Source of the DNA: Spongilla lacustris | Lineage: Eukaryota > Porifera > Demospongiae > Spongillida > Spongillidae | Length of the DNA stretch: 64,000 bases | Direction of reading: 5' to 3' | Assembly: GCA_949361645.1 (NCBI GenBank) | Contig: OX442423.1 | Location: 1,815,467-1,879,466, forward strand | Shown here: piece by piece, positions 55,922 to 64,000 of the stretch | How positions within the stretch are numbered: position 1 is the stretch's first letter | Layout of the letters: the number at the start of each line of letters is the position of its first letter | Notes under the pieces: model-generated | The model's database searches: none | What the model saw: the letters and a program-made list of their open reading frames with translations, nothing else | What the model was told of the DNA's origin: nothing | Program-made: the position numbers and the translations under genes

Positions 55922-57656
55922 GCTCCAGCCCCAGCCCCAGCCCCAGCTCCACAGGATAAAAAAACAATTTTTACTTTCAGTGATCCCTTAATGGGACTCA
56001 TTTTAGCGTCACCAAAATACACTATTAAACTTAATGACATAACAATTCCACGCAATGTGAAGGTGGTCGCCCCTAACTTCCCTAATCGTGATCTTACGCT
56101 CATTGGAAACCCAGCTGCAATTAAAAGTGTTATGAATGATTTACAACAGCTGCAGGCGTTGATGTGCAAAGACATTGATCAAGCAATCTTGCGTGTTGAT
56201 CCCAAACATGTTCCATTCCTAGAAAGCAGGGAATTTGTATATTTCTGCAAAATTATTCAAAATGAGCTATTTGTTTACTGTTCACATCGTTATTGGAAAG
56301 TGAACGCAACCATAGAAAATCCATTTATCATACGACCAACCCCATTATCACATTGCATCAAGTTTGAAGTTGTTAAAGGGAGTCTTGTGAATGAACATGC
56401 GATTGTGGATGCGATTGTCAATAATGCTACGGACGGCACAACAAAGCTCATTGTTGATACCGGTGGACCCTCAATCCAATTGGACTATGATAACTACGTC
56501 AAAAGTCATGGCAAGCTCATGCCAGGTAAGGTTGTTTGTTTTGGTGGTCAGAGCCTGCTTTGTCGCAAGTTGATCCATGTTGTGTGACCAAATCATTGGG
56601 TGTACATACCGTGTGGTAAAATTCATCACACCTTTAAAAAAATTCTTCAACTGGCACAAGCAGAAAAGATTGAAAGCATCTCTTTTACAACTTGTGGTGC
56701 ACCAGATATATTTGCTAAAATTTTGTATGAAGTAGTCTGTGAATATTGTGAAATGCACACATGCTGGAGTGCTTGTAATGCTTGTATCCTAACAGTACGA
56801 TGTGTGTTACCTGACAATGATCCAGTAGTAGTTGATGCATTTGTAACAGCACTACACCAATGTCACATTAAACAATGTTCTCTTAAAGATCTATGTCTTT
56901 CATTGTTAAAAAAGCTAATACCAATCCAGCATACCCAGGCCAGCACTGCACCTCCACCTTTGACAGTCATCAATACAATATTACTCAGTGGTTTTAAAGA
57001 GAATCTAGCACCTTCCAAGACTAGACTATTACAAATGTTAGAAACGCCATATGGTCAAATACTCCTCTTCCCCCTGTCTCCAGGATCCACAGAATGGAGT
57101 CACGTGGCTCAATTGTTCCAGCAAACTATGCCACAAGCCACACTTTGCTCAATCCAACGAATTCAGAATAAGTGGCTGTGGGAAAGGTAGGCCTACTGTC
57201 ATCACAGGAAGAGACTGCATGACAAAAATGAGGGGCTTGTGAATGAGAAGATGCTGTTCCATGGCACTCGTACTAATAAGCCAAGACTGATCTATGAAGG
57301 TGAAGATGGCTTTGACATGAGGTATAGCGCAGAAGGGATGTGGGGAAAGGCAAACTACTTTGCAGTAAATGCTAGCTATTCCAACTCTTATGCCCATAAC
57401 AATGCCAACACAGGAAAGAAAGAGGTGTTTTTGGTGAAGGTCTTGACAGGAGAAAGTTATGAATGTGCCCCAGATGGCTCTCTTCGATTTCCCCCTCTTA
57501 AAGATAAACCTGCGAAGGCAGATGGGTGGCTACAGCTGGAACAGTTGAAGTATGTATGATACAGTGACAGGATCAACTGGAGGCTCCCAAGTGTTCATGG
57601 CCTATGACAATGACAAAGCTTATCCAGCATACCTCATTGAGTACAAAGAACACTAG
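55922..57656 (+). pseudogene. PARP14-like: Broken PARP14-like macro-domain mono-ADP-ribosyltransferase
   Basis: One plus-strand frame runs about 1.6 kb. An APAPAP stretch comes first, then an N-terminal region, then a macrodomain (VVKGSLVNEHAIVDAIVNNA; MPGKVVCFGGQSLLCRKLIH). A linker with RIQNKWLWER precedes the catalytic domain, which has LFHGT, GKANYFAVNASYS and FLVKVLTGESYE. The end, QVFMAYDNDKAYPAYLIEY, is one frame over. Active-site positions read H-Y-L, the mono-ART pattern of PARP14/15 rather than H-Y-E. Three lesions break it: TGA at 56585-56587 in the macrodomain HVV(G)P motif, TAG at 57188-57190, and a TATG duplication at 57551-57558 that shifts the frame. It has no visible introns, so it may be a retrocopy or a single-exon gene. 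Assembly error is possible but two nonsense substitutions argue against it. Confidence 0.8.
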
Positions 57657-58199
57657 CTCAAGTTATAATTTTGTGATTTTATTCAATTAACCTGTGCACT
57701 TTTGCATTTTTTTTTTTTAAGAACAGACTATCAATTTATTTATATAGATAATATTATAATTGTATTCCATGATGATGGTGTCATAACACCAGCATTATGC
57801 CCATTTCAGTCACGTACAAGGGATTGAGTGCTTGGCGTAACTGGGGGTGTATTCGGTTTATTCTCAAGCATATGCAAAGCATATATATGGTCAGCTGAAA
57901 AGAAAGTGTGAATGGCCAATTGCTTTATATACTCACATCAAAGACAGACATTTATAGCCTGATGTCTTTGCCTTTGAAAAACGTATGAGTACTTTCATGA
58001 GGGCTTTGAATCCTGTGAGGACAGTTGTGATGGAGGTTCTCGTGTATGACATGTGCGGCTGGGGTGTGTGCTATGCCTGATCGAGCCGTCTGATGTCAGT
58101 GACGAAAAGCGTGTTAGGCGTGAAAATGGCATTAAATATCTGCTCTGGTTGGTGCCATCACTGCCATGTGGTCTGAGCATAATATTTTGCCCCTTCACT

Positions 58200-58868
58200 A
58201 CCAAGTGAAGGGACAGCAAGTAACAGCATCAAGGAAGTACATTGCGATGTGCGGTCATATTAAGGCGGTCCATGCACTAATAGAGAGCTTTTGTATCTGA
58301 AGTGAAGCTTTTCCCTGATTATATTACTCTTTAGGGCTTCAATTTTTCAAGTAAAAAATGATTTAAATTCAATATTTAGGACTTAATTTTGGTACTGCGT
58401 TGATTTTTCCCTACTGAAATTGGTTTCCATGGGATATGAGACATCTAAACACAACTTTTCCCATATTTTTTCTATGTTCCATTCTTAAAATGCACCGTTT
58501 CTAAAGTTGTTCCCCTTTTCTAATGAGCTTAATGTATTTATAGTTAGTTTGCAACCACAACACTTTAGACATGTGATTAAAAGAATGGAACACAGGAAAA
58601 ATATACTAAAAGTCGTTTTGGATGTCCCATATATCCCTTAGAAATCGATTTCAAGAGGGAAAAATCAGCACAGTACCAAATTAAGTCCTAAAAATTGAAT
58701 TAAAATAACTAATCCTATTTTAACTTGAAAAAATGAAGCTCTAAAGAGCAATAACATCAGAGAAAATCTTCACTTCATTGTAGATTAAAAAACTCTATTA
58801 TTCCGTGGACCGCAATATTCGACTGCCACATCGCAATATTATACTTCCTCGATGCTGTCCCCCACTTT
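58200..58868. mobile_element. Large fold-back element, arms about 300 bp
   Basis: The left arm contains ATTGCGATGTG, GCGGTCCA, CTCTTTAGGGCTTCA, AGGACTTAATTTTGGTACTG and GATTTTTCCCT. The right arm has the inverse of each in reverse order (AGGGAAAAATC, CAGTACCAAATTAAGTCCT, TGAAGCTCTAAAGAG, TGGACCGC, CACATCGCAAT). The arms differ by substitutions and small indels. Outermost bases (about GGGACAGC inverted to GCTGTCCC) suggest terminal repeats. No ORF; superfamily unknown. Confidence 0.8.
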
Positions 58869-59096
58869 AATACCTCCTCTCCAGAGTCCACTATCAGAAT
58901 AACCTGGCTGAGAGGTTGGGTGTTACTCAGTTGCCAGTCCAGAGATGTTAACTGTTTGAAAAAAAGAAATCGTTTGATTGTGATGTGATTTAATGATTAT
59001 AGCAAGTGAGCAGATCAAACTGTCTTATACTACTGTTATGTGAGGGGTCATGCATGTAGAAACTTGCTGGGGGTGAAACAAGACATTAGACAGCAA

Positions 59097-59258
59097 TTAA
59101 GGAAACTAGGAATTACAGAAATTATACATCCATTAATTTATAAATATTATAATATACCTATATTTAGCACACAATTTCAGCCAGGTAGATTTGCTAGGCC
59201 TGTAATATTTATACATTCATGAACGTATAATTTCCATAATTCCCTTGTTTCCTTACTT
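59097..59258. repeat. Fold-back palindrome near the GPCR 3' end
   Basis: TTAAGGAAACTAGGAATTAC and following sequence is inverted, with substitutions, as TAATTCCCTTGTTTCCTTA. The arms are about 55 bp with a loop of about 45 bp. It shares CTGTAATATTTATA with the palindrome at 1988-2128. Confidence 0.7.
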
Positions 59259-59314
59259 TTTACTCAATTTTATTTTTATCTTGTCAACATTATAATCATT
59301 ACCAATTAGAAGTA

Positions 59315-61603
59315 TTAAAATCCAATTTCACTAGGGCGCTTTCTGCAGCATATCAGGGTCCTAGCCTTGACAGCAGCATAAACAGGAGGGAGGAGCAACA
59401 CAAATATGCACAAATAAACAATAAAGGTCCACACAACAAACAATGTGACGAACCGTGAGATATGCAATGTATTAAAACTAATCTTCATCGACGTCATAAC
59501 CGCAATAGTGGGAAATCCAACTCCACAGGACACAAACAGCAATATTGAAAAAACAACAATGTTGCCCGTTTTGAAGTTTTGAATAGAAATAGACCGTGTG
59601 AGAAATGACATAAATGTGACGGTCATGCAGAGAATGCCTTCATATGCCAAAATGAGCCCAATCCATAGTATTGGAAAGTGTTCACCGTTGATGATTATGC
59701 ACGATTCAAATAAAATGTACGAAGGTTCGGCTGCCCATGTGTACAGGTATAAATAGGAGGTGACGATGATTGGGTCTACAGACATCCAAACTGCACAGAT
59801 TATGACATTAGGTACAGTCAATACTACAACAATGCCCATCAGAGCCAAGTCATTAATTGGTACGGATCTTGTTTCAGGTCTTTGGAAGCTTCCAGCTGAT
59901 ACTAGTAGTTGATACAGGCGATAACATTTTACAATCACGGTTCCAAAAATCAATGTAAAGCCAATGCTGACCAACCATGGTATGCCGTTGCACAGACATG
60001 TTTTCACATTTAGGGAAAAGAAGAACCTTTCTGCTACATTTAATATAGTGATGCCTGTTAATATAAAGTAACATCCTATGTAGGCAAGGTGGTTTAATCG
60101 ATGACTTGAAGCCTTGACAGAACTGAGTTCTCGAAACACCACATTGAGTATGTTTATCAAAACAATAATGACAAAGGCAATGAATACAATTAGAAGAAAT
60201 ATGACAAACAATGCCAAAGGCACCTGGTACGTTTGGACTGGATTTGAAAGCAGCACTGAATTCTGTGACACCAGTTGCAGGTGCTTGTCACTGTAATATA
60301 CTGCAACTTTTAAAGTTTTCATAGAGACAAACTGTGACAGTATAACTACTCCAGGTGTGAATATACTGTGGTTGAAGTAGTTATGCCATCCTGAAGCGCC
60401 AAGAAAATTGATCTTGTACATTTCGTCCCGAATTTTATGTGCTATGATTGGTTGTCCGTACCCATACTCGCACAAAGTCCTGTTCTCCATTTTCATCCAT
60501 GCATCAGTGGCATTCAAAGCTAATGCCAAAATCCATACCGCATCGTGAAAAATGTTACCCAAAGGAATAGGAGTTGCCATTCTCACAGGTGTTCCGTACA
60601 CCCCTGAGTTGTAGCGTTTTACCGCATTAGCATATTCCTTTGTGTACTCATTGTATGTTAACCCTGAAAACAATACTTCACTGTGGTTGTGCGGCTCATA
60701 GCTGAAGTCAATAGAGAGGGAGTTGTTTAGTGCCACGAGCATCTCCTCTTGGCTACACTTGTAAGACACTTTTCCATACTGGAACTCAATTCCTGAAAAA
60801 TTGTCATGTTTTTGATAAAAAAAGATCCACTGGTATTTTGGAAATGTCATGCCATTATGGAACGCTAGGCACATCAGTTTTTGTGCCAAAACAGTACCAA
60901 TGTATGTTAAGACTACACGTGCTGATGATGTTTGGATGCCATCCAGAGGAATGTCATTGTCAGTGACTAGTGATGAGAATGCTATTCCATAACCATCCAT
61001 CTGACTAACTTTGAGGGCAAGACTTTGTAACACAGAAGCATGCGTGGAGCTATCTTCAAAAAGAAAACCAATGTGTTTCCATCCACTATGCTGCATCAGT
61101 GCAACAAAGGCATCGACAAACCTCAATATGGAGGGAGCGGTTCCAGTGGAATAAGGGTACAGTGTGGCATTGTCCAAGATGGGTGAACTGCTGGTGTGAA
61201 CATTGACCAGTGCAATCCCATCTTTCACAGTTATCAAACCAACCCTCTCAGCTGAAGTATCACAATTAAGTCCAACAATTCCAACGACCTTCTTTCCACT
61301 GTAAAATATTCCTTTGACCAGAGCAGATTCCAAAAGGGATAGTGCAGTATCGCCACATCCTGCATGCCCATCAATCAGCTCAAGGTTGTAGCTCCCCAAG
61401 ATGTCTGATCTATTGTTGATCATTTCTATAGCCAGGTATCCTGCTGGGATGAGGTCTGGACCATTGCTGTTATCAACTATGAATGTTTTTGAGGGATACG
61501 ACAGTATGGAAAGAATGTCCAAATTACAGTTGTGATGTGAGATCTTGTTTCCTTTCAGCAGAATTAAAAGTTCAAGAAAAAATATGATGATATGAGTGAA
61601 CAT
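59315..61603 (-). CDS. Class C G-protein-coupled receptor, GABA-B-like, single exon
   Basis: An uninterrupted minus-strand frame of 762 codons runs from ATG at 61603 to the stop at 59315. A CAG just upstream (CTGCCCTACAG) could be an acceptor for a 5' UTR exon. Residues 1-20 form a signal peptide (MFTHIIIFFLELLILL). Residues about 30-440 are a periplasmic-binding-protein-like ligand domain (GYLAIEMINNRSDILGSYNL, VVGIVGLNCDTSAERVGLI, WKHIGFLFEDSSTHASVL). From about residue 470 there are seven helices (ALFVIFLLIVFIAFVIIVLI, IGCYFILTGITIL, SIGFTLIFGTVIVKCYRLY and others). No cysteine-rich linker lies between the two parts, which favours GABA-B over mGluR type. The tail is short and basic (CCRKRPSEIGF). 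The ligand cannot be inferred. Confidence 0.9.
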   Translation of the reverse strand: MFTHIIIFFLELLILLKGNKISHHNCNLDILSILSYPSKTFIVDNSNGPDLIPAGYLAIEMINNRSDILGSYNLELIDGHAGCGDTALSLLESALVKGIFYSGKKVVGIVGLNCDTSAERVGLITVKDGIALVNVHTSSSPILDNATLYPYSTGTAPSILRFVDAFVALMQHSGWKHIGFLFEDSSTHASVLQSLALKVSQMDGYGIAFSSLVTDNDIPLDGIQTSSARVVLTYIGTVLAQKLMCLAFHNGMTFPKYQWIFFYQKHDNFSGIEFQYGKVSYKCSQEEMLVALNNSLSIDFSYEPHNHSEVLFSGLTYNEYTKEYANAVKRYNSGVYGTPVRMATPIPLGNIFHDAVWILALALNATDAWMKMENRTLCEYGYGQPIIAHKIRDEMYKINFLGASGWHNYFNHSIFTPGVVILSQFVSMKTLKVAVYYSDKHLQLVSQNSVLLSNPVQTYQVPLALFVIFLLIVFIAFVIIVLINILNVVFRELSSVKASSHRLNHLAYIGCYFILTGITILNVAERFFFSLNVKTCLCNGIPWLVSIGFTLIFGTVIVKCYRLYQLLVSAGSFQRPETRSVPINDLALMGIVVVLTVPNVIICAVWMSVDPIIVTSYLYLYTWAAEPSYILFESCIIINGEHFPILWIGLILAYEGILCMTVTFMSFLTRSISIQNFKTGNIVVFSILLFVSCGVGFPTIAVMTSMKISFNTLHISRFVTLFVVWTFIVYLCIFVLLLPPVYAAVKARTLICCRKRPSEIGF

Positions 61604-64000
61604 TACTGTAGGGCAGAACAATAATTCAAAAGTAAATCATTAACTGTCCATTTTTCTTTCAAGGACAAAAAAGCAATGAAAGAAAAGCTTGCTTTAGCTA
61701 CACACATCAAAGCTAAAATACATTTTATTTACTTTCATCAATATGCAAAAAACCAAAACATTCAGCATGCACAACAAGGTTAAATGGTGCTACCTAAATC
61801 GCTTTTAAATTTATATTACATGGAAAGCCATGTTAACGTTCTAGATAAGCAACCAGTCAAAAGGCAACTAAATGTTAAGCTTTAAGATAGGATTCACCTG
61901 GAGAGGATTGCTGTCACCATTTGCCCTCAACAAGTGCAGGTTGAGCCTGCAATACAAGTCAGATAGCACAGCTATGATGCTGTGGCAAGCTGGGAGGCAA
62001 GTTTTGTGAATGAGTACATCACTTCCTTTTCCCAAGCACCATAAGACTCTACAACCAGTGGTATGCAACACCAGCCTAAGGCACTGCATTTTCTTTTATG
62101 CTTTTGCTCTTCTATAAGGAGGCTACCCCAGATGACAAATCCTGCTGCCGACACCATTTTTTTTGATTTAGTGGCGATGTCACTGAGAAATCAAAGGCAG
62201 CTAGCTTACCAAGGGCCCAGTTGGATAGCATGTGAGGTTGTTACCCATCTCCGCCTTTACACTCGGGTGGGCTCTGCAGCAAGACTCCACAACCATGCGC
62301 ATTGCACTATTGATTGTGGTGAGTGACCACATCTCCTCTTTTGCGGGCATGGTGGCCAAGGGTATGTAGCACGCTGGCTGGGCATAAGGCAGAATGGGAC
62401 AAATTAGAGGAGTCCATCACTTGATGAATACAGAGGGCTTGAGATGAAGGCCAAGACCCTCAGAGGGAAGCACAGATGGTTTAAAAGCATCAAAAGAGTG
62501 ACTGCCCTAGTTATCCACCTTTCCCCAATATAGATATTTCCACTCCAGCTGACCTTCATGAATGTTCTATGGTCATTCCCTGTGCAGGACCCTCAAGGAC
62601 TCTGCATTCAGCACGTAGTAGATATCACAATGGTTTCCTTACAGACACACTTTGGAACTTGTTGTCAACCTCCTTGCTTCAGGAAGGGTGCCAATAATAG
62701 TGCCTCCTTGCATAGCCCCCATGATATCCGCCCCATAAGCCATAGGAGAAACATTGCATCTAGGTAAGTGCCTCTCTGCACAGCCTTCTCAGTGCCCATC
62801 CAGAACTGAGAGAATTGCCCACGGTTTAAGAGCGTGCATTGAGAAGCACTGGTTTGATAAGAGGGGTTTTCAAAGTATAGGTGGACATGAAGAATGCATT
62901 TAATTTAATTTAGTGTCCCATCATGTGCTTAGTACGGAGTGCAGCAAACACTTCCCTAAACTGCTTCCTTTGGCTAACTGGTGTTACAGCCAGCATCCTT
63001 TTGTTGGGGACCTAAATTCAGAGCTAGGAATTAAGCAGGGTGACCCCCATGGTCCCTTTCTCTCTTCTCTCTATTATTAAACATCCTAGTTTCAAAATCG
63101 TAACTGATGCTGACTGTGTCAATATTTTGCTTCCCCTAGGTAACGGGGTTTTGGCTGGACCCAAATTAAATCTGCTGTGCTTAAAGCATTAGCATGAGGA
63201 CACACTTACACAATATGAATAGCTTCAGACAAGCTTTTATCAGAAACAAAGGCTCTAAGTGTGAAAGAAAAAAACATACAAATGCTGGTCTAGCATGGGT
63301 AAATCATCATTATGGTACAGCATATGTAGGGAGGGGAGTTCATATGATGGGCCCGCAGGTGAACTTGCACTGAGACAGGTGGCTAGTGTGTGGGATAAAC
63401 CAGGCACTTGAGATAAACAAGAGGTGGCAATAACTGAGTTCATCAGATGGAAAGATCTTGCTCTAAATAACCAGGTGATAGGGACATTGCTAAGTAGGAT
63501 GCCTTCTGGCATGACCATTGGTAGTGCCAGCACAGATATAGATTTGTGCAGGAGGCACAATGCATATGTACAAGGTATCCCATAATCACGTGGGAATTGT
63601 TTACTGATTAATTAACAATAAGCAGTGAATTGACTAGCAGTTGTGGTCTAAGATTTACTGGCAAGAAAAGAAATTACAATGTAAAAAATCACGGCCCCAT
63701 TTGGAGTTAATTTAAATTCAAGTGAACTAAAATTAATTATTCAAATTATTTTAGATTCCTAATTAACTGCTCCGTTTTTTCCAGTTATATTTTAAACCAC
63801 TGAATCGTGATTTTTTGAAAATACACAGCCCCAGTCTACATATGGAGATTTGAATGTCACTTTGGTCCAGGCTAATGCAAAGGTCTACATATTGTATGCT
63901 TGCCAGTTGCAACATCATACCTATGACAATATCCAGACCCTCGCCCTTCATACATCTAGTAATTGTTCCAGGGAGTTATAAAATAAAATCAATGTCTAAT
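61604..64000. other. Right-hand intergenic region
   Basis: No intact gene. The retroelement relic at 61868-62157 is the only recognisable item. Broken frames at 62063-62767 and 63255-63560 look like decayed coding sequence, possibly of the same element, but I cannot match them. Confidence 0.6.
61868..62157 (-). pseudogene. Retroelement C-terminal relic (minus strand)
   Basis: Overlapping minus-strand frames give CSALGWCCIPLVVESYGAW, KEVMYSFTKLASQLATAS and, one frame over, LSDLYCRLNLHLLRANGDS. The order (CIPLVVESYG, then FSxLAS, then a YGRLNLxLxRAN-like end) repeats that at 55190-55445. At least one frameshift. Confidence 0.55.

Larger units (their letters stand above)
57657..59314. other. 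Intergenic region with two fold-back elements
   Basis: Between the PARP relic and the 3' end of the GPCR. No gene was recognised. It holds the large inverted repeat at 58200-58868 and the palindrome at 59097-59258. Confidence 0.65.

Noticed and set aside
57188..57212. A 21-bp intron (GTAGGC...CACAG) removing the TAG of the PARP relic
   Set aside because: It would keep the frame, but 21 bp is far below the workable intron size in animals. A nonsense change is simpler.
63565..63830. Possible inverted repeat with AAAAAATCACG ends
   Set aside because: Only the outermost 11 bases pair convincingly; the interior does not, so I did not call an element.

Overview
This is a eukaryotic, animal-type window. 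Genes are split into many short exons with GT-AG introns, protein families are metazoan, and almost every intron carries its own minisatellite. A PDZ-RGSL-C1-DH-PH RhoGEF, tandem SLC37 transporters, a single-exon class C GPCR and a macro-domain mono-ART relic together suggest an early-branching invertebrate, most likely a sponge. That last step is inference.

Layout. (1) Positions 1-5656, minus strand: the 5' part of an SLC37-type sugar-phosphate transporter (copy B), whose 3' end lies off the left edge. (2) 5657-7703: spacer with a hAT transposase relic and a minisatellite. (3) 7704-18063, minus strand: a second, nearly complete SLC37 gene (copy A). (4) 18064-19460: divergent intergenic region with a GA microsatellite. 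(5) 19461-53090, plus strand: one 48-exon gene for a Rho guanine-nucleotide exchange factor of the DRhoGEF2/ARHGEF11/ARHGEF12 family. All 48 exon phases fit together (about 1507 codons) once three one-base insertions are ignored. (6) 53091-57656: retroelement scraps and a broken PARP14-like gene. (7) 57657-59314: two fold-back elements. (8) 59315-61603, minus strand: an intronless class C (GABA-B-like) GPCR. (9) 61604-64000: another retroelement relic and sequence I cannot assign.

Functions. In known animals the RhoGEF couples G-alpha-12/13, through its RGS-like domain, to RhoA, through DH-PH. The SLC37 pair would exchange sugar phosphate for phosphate across the ER membrane. The GPCR would be a surface receptor. 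Nothing in the sequence shows these genes working as one pathway.

The most unusual feature is that several intron minisatellites contain copies of the splice site next to them. The acceptor of RhoGEF exon 30 and the donors of exons 6, 38 and 43 are the clearest cases. Other notable points are a likely gene-conversion tract between the SLC37 copies, two opposed arrays of one 29-bp unit, three tandem perfect hairpins, and a cluster of one-base insertions that look like assembly errors.
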